Assembly: GCF_016278385.1 (NCBI RefSeq)
Contig: NZ_JADQBY010000001.1
Coordinates: 1 to 57,955 of the forward strand
Source: Methanolobus sp.
GTDB taxonomy: Archaea; Halobacteriota; Methanosarcinia; Methanosarcinales; Methanosarcinaceae
Length of the DNA stretch: 57,955 nucleotides
Direction: 5' to 3'
The translations under genes were made by a program, and so were the position numbers. Every line of letters starts with the position of its first letter. The first letter of the stretch is position 1. This document shows positions 29,153-37,511 of this stretch, piece after piece. A model generated the notes under the pieces. That model was given only the letters and a program-made list of their open reading frames with translations, was not told the origin of the DNA and did no database searches.

Positions 29153-29434
29153 CTATATAGTAAATAACACATCGTCATCAACATCAAAAAGGCCAAGTCT
29201 TGCTCCTGCATCAAGCCACGCATGTCCGTAACTGAAACAGACAAGTGCATTGACAGGATCATCCGTTTCAATGAAGTGAAGACCATCATTATAGTACGAA
29301 CTTGCCATATTATGATAGTCACCGGCGACTGTGTACATATGTGATTGAGGGATAGGAGCATATTTAGCTTTTTCGAGGGCTTCTCTTAATAGTCGCTCAT
29401 ATCTCTTAACTTTTTCATTCAGGTCAGCAGCCAT
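29153..29434 (-). CDS. DUF357 family protein
   Basis: A 93-residue archaeal protein of the DUF357 family with an alpha-helical fold: MAADLNEKVKRYERLLREAL, EKAKYAPIPQSHMYTVAGDY, HNMASSYYNDGLHFIETDDP and VNALVCFSYGHAWLDAGARL. The family is conserved across euryarchaea without a known function. The internal ATG was chosen since GAGGG precedes it and the encoded start aligns with the family. It is 31 bp downstream of the HerA-like gene and probably cotranscribed with it. Confidence 0.85.
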   Translation of the reverse strand: MAADLNEKVKRYERLLREALEKAKYAPIPQSHMYTVAGDYHNMASSYYNDGLHFIETDDPVNALVCFSYGHAWLDAGARLGLFDVDDDVLFTI

Positions 29435-29465
29435 AATACCCTCATTTACCTCAAAGTACACATGC

Positions 29466-31241
29466 TTAATCGTTTGTTCTACCAAATAACTTCTTGAAAA
29501 GCTTACCGCCACCTTCACTTTCACCTTCATTTCGAGGTACTCTTGAAGGTTTTCTCTTTGGAGGAGGAGTAAGACCTGGGCCAGCACCGGGTACATCCAT
29601 AACTGGTACATCCATAACTGGTACATCTACCATGACATCGTGTTCCTGAACAATATCAGACGCAATAACCAGTGGCACTTCCCTTCGAACAGGAATAGGA
29701 ACTGATGGTTCATGCTCCTCGGTCACCATCACAGGTGGTGGTGGAACTGTTACGGTCCTTGCAGCTTTAAGAACATTCACAGATTCACCGCCGTGTTTGG
29801 ACTTTCTTACCCTGACATCTACAAGTACTGGCCTTTCAATTTCATTGCTTACCAGCATTGCAACACCAGGTGGAAGGCGCATGAGCTCCTCTTCCACATA
29901 GGACGTCACGCCTTCAAGACCCTTGCTTATAGCCTTAAGGTCATTTGGATTTGTGACTTTCATGATGACCTGAGTGCCACATTGTGAAAGTACGTTCTTA
30001 TCTATCCTTGCAGGTCTCTGGGAAATCACCATCATACCAAGACCGAACTTTCTCCCTTCAGATGCTATGGTCCTGAGAATATCAGTACTTGTGGTCTTAC
30101 TGAATCCTTTTTCTGGTGCATAGTTGTGGGCCTCTTCTACAACCAGCATACCCGGAGGAATGCGGTTAAGCTTACGTGCCTCAAAAAGACTTGAACACAG
30201 GCTTGCAACGATCATACTTTGCAGATCAGGTGCCACTCCTTTAAAATCAATTACAGATGCCTTTCCTTTCTGGAACAATTCCTCGATGGATGTAGGATTT
30301 GGAGACAGAATACCTGTATCCCTTATCTGTTCAAGGACATTGATCACATTCCATTTGGCTTTGCTTTTATCGTTACCGACTTCAAATATTATGTCCTCGA
30401 TGGTGTATGTCTCCATCTCAGTACGCACTTTCTGTATAGCCTCGTACAATATTCCGGTATGTGTTGTAGAGAAGTTATCAGGGAAAATAGATGTCAGATC
30501 CTTAACCGTGAGATTCATTCCATTCAATCTGAAAAGTTCATCTGCATCCGGATTTAGTGACTTGCTTGCAGGTGTGTAGACCTTTACACTGGCCCCATAA
30601 CCTTTTGCTTTTACTCCGAAACGTGAGAAATCTTCTGCACTTCCCTCTCCTTCAACTTTTAAAGATGAGTACTCACTATGTGGGTCTATAATAAGAAGTG
30701 GAATATTCTGATCAAGCAATTCTTCAAGCAGAACAGAAGCTGTATAAGATTTACCACTACCTGTCTTTGCAAGTATACTGCAGTGCTTCTGCACAAGACT
30801 GTTAACACTGAGCTGTACTTTAATACCCGTACCTTCAAGCAGACCGATGTTCATTTCGTTGCCTGTAAGTCCAAGTACTGTCCTTATTAGTCCTTCATCC
30901 GCTGCAAATATAGGACTTCCCGGACTGAACGGGATAACAGGTGCCCTGAGCATTCCGATTTCATCCCTTGAACCAATTATCATAATCTCGGCAACTATCT
31001 TATCATCACTTTTATCAACACGTTGACCTTTCATCGCTTCTTCAATGGAAAACGAATCGCTGTACCTCTTAATTGCCATTACCTGGCCAAGAACCCATGT
31101 GTGATCTTTTTCTTCTGTGGACGCATCATGCCAGACTTTGACATATGCACCCCTATACACTTTGGAACTATCAAAAACCATTACCTTAAATTCAAAGGTT
31201 CCTGTTTCTCCAAAAATTACACCTACTGAACCTCTTACCAT
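29466..31241 (-). CDS. HerA-like / DUF87 ATPase
   Basis: A 591-residue P-loop ATPase of the HerA/FtsK superfamily. N-terminal HAS-barrel region (about 1-100, FGETGTFEFKVMVFDSSKVY), Walker A ILAKTGSGKSYTASVLLEEL, Walker B-like VVEEAHNYAPEKG, the sensor VISQRPARIDKNVLSQCGTQ and the arginine-finger-type ASEGRKFGLGMM. HerA proteins are hexameric DNA translocases that work with the nuclease NurA in end resection; no nurA is seen here. The C-terminal 80 residues are Pro-rich, with a threefold repeat of VMDVP (encoded by tandem DNA repeats near 29590-29625) and a basic end GKLFKKLFGR. Confidence 0.85.
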   Translation of the reverse strand: MVRGSVGVIFGETGTFEFKVMVFDSSKVYRGAYVKVWHDASTEEKDHTWVLGQVMAIKRYSDSFSIEEAMKGQRVDKSDDKIVAEIMIIGSRDEIGMLRAPVIPFSPGSPIFAADEGLIRTVLGLTGNEMNIGLLEGTGIKVQLSVNSLVQKHCSILAKTGSGKSYTASVLLEELLDQNIPLLIIDPHSEYSSLKVEGEGSAEDFSRFGVKAKGYGASVKVYTPASKSLNPDADELFRLNGMNLTVKDLTSIFPDNFSTTHTGILYEAIQKVRTEMETYTIEDIIFEVGNDKSKAKWNVINVLEQIRDTGILSPNPTSIEELFQKGKASVIDFKGVAPDLQSMIVASLCSSLFEARKLNRIPPGMLVVEEAHNYAPEKGFSKTTSTDILRTIASEGRKFGLGMMVISQRPARIDKNVLSQCGTQVIMKVTNPNDLKAISKGLEGVTSYVEEELMRLPPGVAMLVSNEIERPVLVDVRVRKSKHGGESVNVLKAARTVTVPPPPVMVTEEHEPSVPIPVRREVPLVIASDIVQEHDVMVDVPVMDVPVMDVPGAGPGLTPPPKRKPSRVPRNEGESEGGGKLFKKLFGRTND

Positions 31242-31303
31242 TTTTCATCCCTCAAATACATATTCTTTAGTATTATGTTTATTATGTATTATTATATCTT
31301 CCC

Positions 31304-32107
31304 TCAGTCATCAAGTTCATCAAGAATTTGCTGAGGCGCACCTAACAACTTGACAAGAGCCTCTGCTTCAATAAAATGTAATGTTGCCGGAACCACCAGT
31401 ATGTGTAAAGGTTCACCAAAATTCTCTTCCAGCAAAATATGTGCATACCCGGCTTTTACCACAGGTTCATCCGACCCCGCCCTGGCAATCCCTACAACAA
31501 TGGCATTGTCCATGATACCTTCTCCCCGCCGGTCCTCAATCTCCAGAAGGAGACGGAGTGCTTGGTTAACGGTCATGTATCCCTTTTCCTTGTCGATGTC
31601 CAAGAAAATAAGGGTATGCATATTGTGTTCCTTGTTAAGCTTAATAGTATCATAAGGTGTTTCGGAGATTATAGTATTCCCACGACTGCTGGTGTAAGGG
31701 TGGGGAACAGTTGATGCTTTTCCAAAACGATAGTTCTGAAGTCCTGAAAGTCCACAGATGGCTGAAGCAATGGAAGCCCCGTGTATGAGCTTTGTTTCAA
31801 TGCCTAGGTCTTTTGCACGAAGTCGAAGGTCAACATGGGTTGTGGAAACCATGGTGTCTCCGCCTGTCAGGAAAGCTACATTTTTTTCCTTTGCCTCAGC
31901 AAGCCAGTCGGGAGATATTTCTACATATTCCCTGGAAAGTATATGAACTGTTTTGCCATAGAGCTTTTCAAGTTCTTCTACAGTACTACCCATCAATCTG
32001 GATGTGTAGAATTCAGCAAATACCATATCAGCATTTTTTATAGCTTCAAGTCCTTTCAAAGAGATATCATTCTCATCGAAAAGGCCAAGTCCTATGAAAG
32101 TGAGCAT
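31304..32107 (-). CDS. dphB: Diphthine synthase
   Basis: SAM-dependent methyltransferase that builds diphthamide on elongation factor 2, 267 residues. Motifs: MLTFIGLGLFDENDISLKGL, ADMVFAEFYTSRLMGSTVEE, AFLTGGDTMVSTTHVDLRLR, LIHGASIASAICGLSGLQNY, SETPYDTIKLN and IFLDIDKEKGYMTVNQALRL. All are diagnostic of the DPH5/CbiF-like fold. I use the ATG at MLTFIG, not the upstream MRI. It is divergent from the thermosome gene; the promoters of both lie between 32108 and 32271. Confidence 0.95.
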   Translation of the reverse strand: MLTFIGLGLFDENDISLKGLEAIKNADMVFAEFYTSRLMGSTVEELEKLYGKTVHILSREYVEISPDWLAEAKEKNVAFLTGGDTMVSTTHVDLRLRAKDLGIETKLIHGASIASAICGLSGLQNYRFGKASTVPHPYTSSRGNTIISETPYDTIKLNKEHNMHTLIFLDIDKEKGYMTVNQALRLLLEIEDRRGEGIMDNAIVVGIARAGSDEPVVKAGYAHILLEENFGEPLHILVVPATLHFIEAEALVKLLGAPQQILDELDD

Positions 32108-32271
32108 AATCCGCACATATGTCTTTATGGCTTAAATGCTTTGAGAATGAAAACAGTGTGATACTAAGAGGAGATCAGACTCGTAATGTTTTTATAGAAC
32201 CACACACAGTTAGTTTCACTCATATATTATACTGATAAATTACATTACTATACTATTGGAGGTTCAAAGTC

Positions 32272-33891
32272 ATGGCAGGATATGGTAATCAACCCTTAAT
32301 CATCGTTGATCCAAGCAAACAGCGCACTACAGGAAAAGATGCATTGTCAATGAATATAGCTTCTGCACAAGCAGTTGCAGGTATTGTGAAAACAACCCTT
32401 GGTCCAAAAGGTATGGACAAGATGCTTGTTAACATCATGGGAGACATAACCCTTACAAATGACGGTGCAACAATTCTTGATGAAATGGATATTGAACACC
32501 CCACTGCAAGAATGATTGTAGAGATTGCTAAAACCCAGGAAAAGATTGCAGGTGACGGAACAACCAGCGCAGTGGTTTTAGCAGGTGCATTGCTTGAGAA
32601 AGCACAAAAACTCATAGAAAATGGTATTCATCCAACTGTCCTTGTAAAAGGCTACACGATGGCAACAGAGAAAGCTCTGAAAGTTCTCAACGATTATGCA
32701 GTCACTGTGGACAAGACCGACAGGAAAATGCTTGAAAATATTGCAAACACCTCCATCACCGGAAAAGCATCAGAAATGGCAGGGGAACAGCTTGCAAAGA
32801 TCTGTGTGGATGCAATATACGGAATTGAACATGAGGGACAGGTTGACGTTGACAAAGACATCGTACTGGCAAAGGAAGTAGGCGGAACTATTCATGATAC
32901 TGAACTTATAAACGGTATCTCTATCAGAAAGGAAGCACTTCACAATGAAATGCCACGCCGTATCGAGAATGCAAAGATAGCACTTATCGACACAGAGCTT
33001 ACTTTCGCCCAGACAAGCACAAAATCCAAGCTTCATGTCGACCGCGCGGAACAATTGGCTGACTTTAAAGAGCAAGAGAAAGCAAACTTCAGGAAAGCCA
33101 TCCAGAAGATAATTGATACAGGCGCTAATGTAGTATTCTGTTCCAAGAAAATAGATGACTATGCACTCCATTTCTTCAAAGAAGCAAACATGTATGCTAC
33201 AAGACGTGTCAAAGATGAGGACATGGAAGTCCTTTCATACTCTACTGGTGCAGCTCTTGTAAGAAATGTAAACGAGATTACAGCTAGTGACCTCGGATAT
33301 GCAGAACTTGTAGAGCAGGAAGATGAACATGAAGAGAAGACCTATATTAAGGGCTTCAAGAGTGCAAAAACCATGACCATCATAATAAAGGGCGGGTCAG
33401 AGCATGTCACCGATAATATTGAACGTGTTTTCGATGATGCACTTCATGTTGTAAAATCAGTCTTCGAAGATGGAAAAATAGTGCCAGGAGGCGGGGCATC
33501 CGAGATAGAAGTTTCACAGGAACTGAGAAACTATGCGTCATCAGTTGAAGGCCGTGAACAGCTCGCAATTATTGCATTTGCAGAAGCTATTGAAGAGCTT
33601 CCAAAAGCTATTGCCGGAAACTGCGGTTTCGATACAATTGACACAATTATTAACCTGCGTGCAAAACACGGAACTGTAAAGAATGCAGGCCTAGATGTTG
33701 AGACGGGAGATATCGTAGACATGCTTGAAAGAGGTATTGTTGACCCTCTCATAGTCAAGACACAGGCAATCAAATCGGCATCAGAAGCAGCGGTTGTAGT
33801 TCTTCGTGTTGACGATATGCTTCGTGCAAGGGAACAGTCCATGATGGACGTAAAGCCCGAGTACAACCCCAACAATTACGATGTGGACTAA
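32272..33891 (+). CDS. ths: Thermosome subunit (group II chaperonin)
   Basis: ATP-driven cage that folds proteins in the cytosol, 539 residues. Family marks: NIASAQAVAGIVKTTLGPKG and MDKMLVNIMGDITLTNDGAT (ATP binding), VAGDGTTSAVVLAG-like IAGDGTTSAVVLAGALLEKA, the apical-domain segments between residues 200 and 370, GKIVPGGGASEIEVS and the C-terminal VLRVDDMLRAREQS. It ends in YNPNNYDVD without the common GGM tail. The ribosome site TTGGAGG is 11 bp before the ATG. A TATA-like TTTTTATAG lies near 32187. A strong hairpin terminator follows at 33899. Confidence 0.95.
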   Translation: MAGYGNQPLIIVDPSKQRTTGKDALSMNIASAQAVAGIVKTTLGPKGMDKMLVNIMGDITLTNDGATILDEMDIEHPTARMIVEIAKTQEKIAGDGTTSAVVLAGALLEKAQKLIENGIHPTVLVKGYTMATEKALKVLNDYAVTVDKTDRKMLENIANTSITGKASEMAGEQLAKICVDAIYGIEHEGQVDVDKDIVLAKEVGGTIHDTELINGISIRKEALHNEMPRRIENAKIALIDTELTFAQTSTKSKLHVDRAEQLADFKEQEKANFRKAIQKIIDTGANVVFCSKKIDDYALHFFKEANMYATRRVKDEDMEVLSYSTGAALVRNVNEITASDLGYAELVEQEDEHEEKTYIKGFKSAKTMTIIIKGGSEHVTDNIERVFDDALHVVKSVFEDGKIVPGGGASEIEVSQELRNYASSVEGREQLAIIAFAEAIEELPKAIAGNCGFDTIDTIINLRAKHGTVKNAGLDVETGDIVDMLERGIVDPLIVKTQAIKSASEAAVVVLRVDDMLRAREQSMMDVKPEYNPNNYDVD

Positions 33892-33898
33892 ATGATGT

Positions 33899-33938
33899 AA
33901 AGAGGTTAGATCCTCTTTATCATTTCTTTTTTTTTAAT
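33899..33938 (+). terminator. Thermosome terminator
   Basis: AAAGAGG and CCTCTTT form a 7-bp stem with a 6-nt loop, followed shortly by a long T run. A degenerate copy of the same element occurs at 34394-34425, marking a tandem duplication. Confidence 0.7.
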
Positions 33939-34059
33939 AATCATTTATTTGAATTGCTGTTTTCAAAGCATGACTTAAGTGGATCATTGATTCTGATAGT
34001 CTAATTTGTGAGGTTATATTCTAACATGAGCCTAGTTTATAGATATGCACATGTTTAAG

Positions 34060-34125
34060 ATGATTAATCATGACAAATAAACAAAACGTATATATAGTAT
34101 GTGTTACTTTTATATCATGATAAAT
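34060..34125 (+). promoter_or_regulatory. Promoter and operator of microprotein copy 1
   Basis: ATGATTAATCAT at 34060-34071 is a perfect 12-bp palindrome, 67 bp before the start codon. A TATA box (TATATATA, 34089-34096) is centred about 35 bp before the ATG, so transcription should start only about 8 nt upstream of it. The motif ATCATGAYAAAT occurs on both sides of the TATA box (34067 and 34114, 47 bp apart), a layout suited to a repressor. Confidence 0.6.
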
Positions 34126-34126
34126 C

Positions 34127-34231
34127 ATGACAGAACACTACTACAACAATAACATAGATCTCAGTAAATTTGCCGGAATGTTGACTGTCCTTACTGCTGC
34201 CACGATGGTATATTACTCCCTCATGGCATGA
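34127..34231 (+). CDS. 34-residue membrane microprotein, copy 1
   Basis: Codes for MTEHYYNNNIDLSKFAGMLT then VLTAATMVYYSLMA. The N-terminal 13 residues are polar and rich in Tyr and Asn; the rest is one hydrophobic helix, so a single-pass membrane peptide is likely. There is no Shine-Dalgarno; the predicted transcript has a leader of about 8 nt, so translation is probably leaderless-like. Two close paralogues follow in tandem at 34621 and 34999. Copies 1 and 2 are identical at 28 of 34 residues, and third-copy conservation (DLSKFA, LTAL) argues for a real protein. The stop codon lies inside a terminator hairpin. No family recognised. Confidence 0.7.
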   Translation: MTEHYYNNNIDLSKFAGMLTVLTAATMVYYSLMA

Positions 34232-34257
34232 TCTGAAACTCTGCCATGAGAAGTTTT
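34220..34257 (+). terminator. Terminator hairpin overlapping the stop codon of copy 1
   Basis: CTCATGGCA (34220-34228) pairs with TGCCATGAG (34242-34250) over 9 bp, followed by a T run. The TGA stop codon is in the loop, so the transcript would consist of little more than the coding sequence. Confidence 0.55.
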
Positions 34258-34316
34258 TAATTGTTCTTTTCCTCCAATCATACTACTATTTTTTATTTTT
34301 GAGATTATTTAAATCA

Positions 34317-34392
34317 TCAGAGTTCACCATCTGATAAGCCATAGAAGTTCTTATAGTCGTCAATAGCTTTTCAAGCCTGCTTCGAATATCTT
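34317..34392 (-). pseudogene. Duplicated 3' end of the DUF2119 gene
   Basis: On the minus strand this reads KAIDDYKNFYGLSDGEL and stop, nearly identical to the end of the intact gene at 35189 (KAIEDYKNFYGLSDDEL). The stop codon lies 86 bp past the stop of microprotein copy 1, exactly the spacing between copy 3 and the intact gene. Further upstream the similarity fades and runs into a copy of the thermosome terminator. It is a scar of tandem duplication, not a gene. Confidence 0.75.
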
Positions 34393-34393
34393 C

Positions 34394-34430
34394 AAAGAGT
34401 ATTAAACCTCTTTAATCACTTCTTTTTTGT
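34394..34430 (+). repeat. Second copy of the thermosome terminator
   Basis: AAAGAGTATTAAACCTCTTT followed by a T-rich run matches the terminator at 33899 with few changes, 495 bp downstream. It marks the start of the second duplication unit. Confidence 0.6.
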
Positions 34431-34553
34431 ATTTTTTACATTTGCTCTAATTAGTTTTTTCACATTTGTACTTGTAATTTGTATTTTGCCCTGATAACAT
34501 AAAAGTGATTAAATATGCGGAGAAATCATCATCCATAATATACCATATACACG

Positions 34554-34619
34554 ATGATTAATCATGATAAATAAACAAAATGTATATATAGTATGTATTA
34601 CTTGTATATCATGATAAAT
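34554..34619 (+). promoter_or_regulatory. Promoter and operator of microprotein copy 2
   Basis: Same architecture as copy 1: palindrome ATGATTAATCAT at 34554-34565, again exactly 67 bp before the ATG, TATATATA box in the same place, and ATCATGATAAAT on both sides. Sequence is nearly identical to copy 1 over the whole promoter. Confidence 0.6.
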
Positions 34620-34620
34620 C

Positions 34621-34725
34621 ATGACAGAACATTACTACAACAACAACATAGATCTCAGTAAATTTGCCGGAATATTGACTGCCCTTGCTGCTGCCACGAT
34701 GGTATTCCATTCGATCATGGCATGA
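34621..34725 (+). CDS. 34-residue membrane microprotein, copy 2
   Basis: Codes for MTEHYYNNNIDLSKFAGILT then ALAAATMVFHSIMA. It differs from copy 1 at six residues, all in the hydrophobic half and mostly conservative (M to I, V to A, L to I), while the polar N-terminus is unchanged. The stop codon again lies in a hairpin (TCATGGCA 34715-34722 with TGCCATGA 34735-34742) followed by a T-rich stretch. The start has no ribosome site. The gene follows the DUF2119 scar and the second terminator copy. Confidence 0.7.
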   Translation: MTEHYYNNNIDLSKFAGILTALAAATMVFHSIMA

Positions 34726-34931
34726 TTTGTTATCTGCCATGAGACTATTTTAATTATTATTCTTTTTCTTCCAATCCTGCTTTTTTCTGTAATTTATTCT
34801 CTGCAATTCGTTCTGAATAGTCACAAGACTTTTCTTTTTATTAGATAGGTACACAAAGAGACTTGAAGACCGTTCGGTCTTTGACCTCAATTTGAATCCC
34901 TTCTAGAGTAAAAGAAGAGAAGTTATTACAA

Positions 34932-34997
34932 ATGATTAATCATGATAAATGTACAAACCGGTTATATACTATTGATGTATTGTATATCACGATAAAT
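34932..34997 (+). promoter_or_regulatory. Promoter and operator of microprotein copy 3
   Basis: The 12-bp palindrome ATGATTAATCAT at 34932-34943 is preserved exactly and again lies 67 bp before the ATG. The TATA region (GTTATATACTATT) and the sequence between have diverged more than in copies 1 and 2, which suggests the palindrome is under selection. Confidence 0.6.
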
Positions 34998-34998
34998 C

Positions 34999-35103
34999 AT
35001 GACAGAACAATACTATAAGAACATCATAGATCTTAGTAAATTTGCCCAAATGCTGACTGCACTTGCTACTACAATGTTGGTATTTTATTCGATTATGACA
35101 TGA
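34999..35103 (+). CDS. 34-residue membrane microprotein, copy 3
   Basis: Codes for MTEQYYKNIIDLSKFAQMLT then ALATTMLVFYSIMT. It is the most diverged of the three but keeps length, the MTExYY start, the DLSKFA core, LTAL and the hydrophobic end. The hairpin over its stop codon (TTATGACA with TGCCATGA) is retained with a wobble pair and one mismatch. It lies tail to tail with the intact DUF2119 gene (stop codons 86 bp apart), which is probably the ancestral arrangement. Confidence 0.7.
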   Translation: MTEQYYKNIIDLSKFAQMLTALATTMLVFYSIMT

Positions 35104-35188
35104 TATATTATCTGCCATGAAACAATTTTAATTATTCTTTACCCACAATCCTGCTTTTTCCTGTTCTCTATCTCAAATGCATATATAA

Positions 35189-35785
35189 TCAGAGTTCATC
35201 GTCCGACAAGCCGTAGAAATTCTTGTAATCTTCAATTGCCTTTCTGGCCTGTTTTGGATACTTTTCAAGCATACAGCTAAGAAACTCATCCCTTGAAGTA
35301 AACTCCTTCATTTTGTTGATGAGCTTTGTTGCATACTCTTTTGAAAGAACATTCTCTTTCTGTATCTCAAACGTCAGGCAGAGTGCAGCCTGTGAAAAAT
35401 ACTTCCTGCGAATATATGGTGCCACTGATCCCAGAAGCACATCATGATCAAGTTTGCTGAATGCCGGCACACCTATACGATTAAGTCTTTCGGCACCGGT
35501 CAGCTTTTCAAGGTTTTCCACAGAATATGAATGAATTTCAATATAAACGTCAGGGTTCAGTTCTTCCACAGCCTCTATAATAGATGCCCCTATTTCTGTA
35601 AAATAACTGTCATCAAGAGTTGAAATATAATGACCTCTGCTCACAAGAGGAATAACTGCAAGAGTTCCCTTAAGAGGAGCTTCTATATTCTCAAGGATGT
35701 CTGAAGTATCCCTCCATTCATCGCCATGCAGGCCTGCTACAAACAACCTGATGGGATTTCCCTCTCCAAGTATCCTGTACGACAT
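35189..35785 (-). CDS. DUF2119 family protein (aspartoacylase-like)
   Basis: A 198-residue archaeal protein of the DUF2119 family. The N-terminal RLFVAGLHGDEWRDTSDIL has the GxHGDE-type zinc-binding start of the succinylglutamate desuccinylase/aspartoacylase and carboxypeptidase group, and VYIEIHSYSVEN supplies a later His as in those enzymes; LTFEIQKEN may hold the catalytic Glu. A zinc hydrolase role is therefore plausible but untested. It is 23 bp downstream of the TlyA-like methyltransferase gene on the same strand. Its last codons were copied into the microprotein array. Confidence 0.8.
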   Translation of the reverse strand: MSYRILGEGNPIRLFVAGLHGDEWRDTSDILENIEAPLKGTLAVIPLVSRGHYISTLDDSYFTEIGASIIEAVEELNPDVYIEIHSYSVENLEKLTGAERLNRIGVPAFSKLDHDVLLGSVAPYIRRKYFSQAALCLTFEIQKENVLSKEYATKLINKMKEFTSRDEFLSCMLEKYPKQARKAIEDYKNFYGLSDDEL

Positions 35786-35808
35786 GCTAATCTTAATTAC
35801 TAGAATTG

Positions 35809-36483
35809 TTAATTAGAATCATCTGAAACAACTTTCTGTGCAATGATATATATCTCCTGCTTTTCAGATTCCATAACCTCCAGGATCCTCATACCCATAG
35901 ATTCAACCTTTGCAAGAATGGGTTTGCGATTCTCTTGTTTCTCAATCTTGATTACCTGAAGCAATTTGCCGTTATCCCGCAGTAATGGTAACACCCTCTC
36001 TAGAGCTGAGAGAGAATCCATAGGCTCAAGTGTCATATCACTGAGTATCACATCAACTTGCTCTGGAGACATTTCCTTTAATGGTATCTGGAATACATTG
36101 CCAAACATGACGGATACATTTTCCTTCTCATGAACTACCTTCCCAAGTTCAGTCCTGAAATCTCTGCTATACTCCACACCTTTTACATCAGAAGCGATCT
36201 CAGATGCCAGCATCAGGAATCCACCTGCGCTTGAACCGAGGTCAAGGACTCTGTCGTTTTCAGCGATGATACCTGTTGAATCCTGTATATTCTTGAGTTT
36301 GAAATAGCCTCTGGGCATATCAAGTCCCTCTTCAACATCAACTTCAACATCTCCACTGACATCTTTGGAAGGCTTTTTGACAATGGTACCGTCAACTTTG
36401 ACATTGCCATTAAGTATGGCTGTCTTTGCCCTCCCTCTTGACTTGAAATAATCCATTTCAACAAGGTATGCATCCAATCTCAT
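35809..36483 (-). CDS. S4-domain RNA methyltransferase (TlyA/FtsJ-like)
   Basis: A 224-residue predicted rRNA methyltransferase. Residues 1-60 are an S4 RNA-binding domain (MRLDAYLVEMDYFKSRGRAK, AILNGNVKVDGTIVKKPSKD). The remainder is a Rossmann methyltransferase with the SAM motif VLDLGSSAGGFLMLASEI, VEYSRDF, VDVILSDMTLEPMDSLSALE and LLQVIKIEKQENR. This order is that of TlyA-type enzymes that 2'-O-methylate ribosomal RNA; the archaeal target is not known. It probably forms an operon with the downstream DUF2119 gene. Confidence 0.85.
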   Translation of the reverse strand: MRLDAYLVEMDYFKSRGRAKTAILNGNVKVDGTIVKKPSKDVSGDVEVDVEEGLDMPRGYFKLKNIQDSTGIIAENDRVLDLGSSAGGFLMLASEIASDVKGVEYSRDFRTELGKVVHEKENVSVMFGNVFQIPLKEMSPEQVDVILSDMTLEPMDSLSALERVLPLLRDNGKLLQVIKIEKQENRKPILAKVESMGMRILEVMESEKQEIYIIAQKVVSDDSN

Positions 36484-36579
36484 GATTCAGATAATAAGGA
36501 ACTGTACTATTTATATTATCAGTTCCAAACTATATGGAAAAGTTGCAGTTATTTCAAAACTGGCTTCCAGGAACAGAAA

Positions 36580-37500
36580 ATGATTAAGAAATTAACCTCA
36601 CTTTTTCCCCTCTGGGCAATCTTATTCTCCATCATAGCCTTCGCGTACCCTTCTACTTTTTCCCCATATAAAGATGCAATTACCCCCTTACTGGGAGTTG
36701 TAATGTTCGGCATGGGGATAACCCTTACAGCAAGCGATTTCCTGCTTGTGCTCAAAAGACCGGGAGTTATTGTCATTGGGACAGCACTGCAATACATACT
36801 AATGCCACTCATTGCCTTTATCCTGTCTTATGCCCTTAATCTTCCTGTAGAGATTATGGCAGGAATGGTACTGCTGGGAGCCTGCCCCGGTGGAACTGCT
36901 TCAAACGTCATATGCTACCTTGCAAAGGGAGACGTGGCACTTTCCATTACACTTACATCAGTTTCCACAATTATGGCCTTTATCCTTACTCCTGCACTTA
37001 CCTGGTTTTACATAGGGCAGGCAGTGCCGGTGGAAGTAAGTAGCATGATGTTGAGCATCATGAAAATCGTACTTGTGCCGGTAGCTCTTGGAATAATAAT
37101 GAACACACTCTTTGATAAACACATTGAACGGTTCAGGCACGCATTCCCTGCGCTATCCGTAGCCACCATTGTATTTATCATCGCCATAATCATTGCTCTG
37201 AACAGGGAGAACATCCTTGTTGCCGGAAAACTGGTGATAGTTGCGGTCATCCTGCACAACGGTCTTGGATTTACCAGTGGTTATTTTCTGTCAAAGACAC
37301 TAGGACTTAATGAGAAGGATGCAAGAACAATTGCAATTGAAGTCGGCATGCAGAATTCAGGTTTAAGCGTTGCCCTCGCAGTGAAGTACTTCTCACCCCT
37401 TGCAGCCCTGCCGGGTGCCCTGTTCAGTATCTGGCATAACATAATGGGCTCTGCCCTTGCAGCATACTGGTCATCCGATGATGACAAAACAGGTTTATAG
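36580..37500 (+). CDS. Bile acid:sodium symporter family transporter
   Basis: A 306-residue membrane transporter of the BASS family with nine to ten hydrophobic segments. Marks are PLLGVVMFGMGITLTASDFL, LGACPGGTASNVICYLAKGD (sodium site region) and EVGMQNSGLSVALAVKYFSP, which are conserved across bacterial and archaeal members. Known members move organic anions such as bile acids, pantoate or 2-keto acids with sodium; the substrate here cannot be called. The gene is followed after 11 bp by a HAD hydrolase and may be cotranscribed. Confidence 0.88.
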   Translation: MIKKLTSLFPLWAILFSIIAFAYPSTFSPYKDAITPLLGVVMFGMGITLTASDFLLVLKRPGVIVIGTALQYILMPLIAFILSYALNLPVEIMAGMVLLGACPGGTASNVICYLAKGDVALSITLTSVSTIMAFILTPALTWFYIGQAVPVEVSSMMLSIMKIVLVPVALGIIMNTLFDKHIERFRHAFPALSVATIVFIIAIIIALNRENILVAGKLVIVAVILHNGLGFTSGYFLSKTLGLNEKDARTIAIEVGMQNSGLSVALAVKYFSPLAALPGALFSIWHNIMGSALAAYWSSDDDKTGL

Positions 37501-37511
37501 AATGCTGACTG

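Noticed and set aside
33899..35103. Repeat array that could be taken for CRISPR or an origin
   Set aside because: The repeating units are hundreds of base pairs long and contain a conserved 34-codon frame; palindrome spacing follows the genes.
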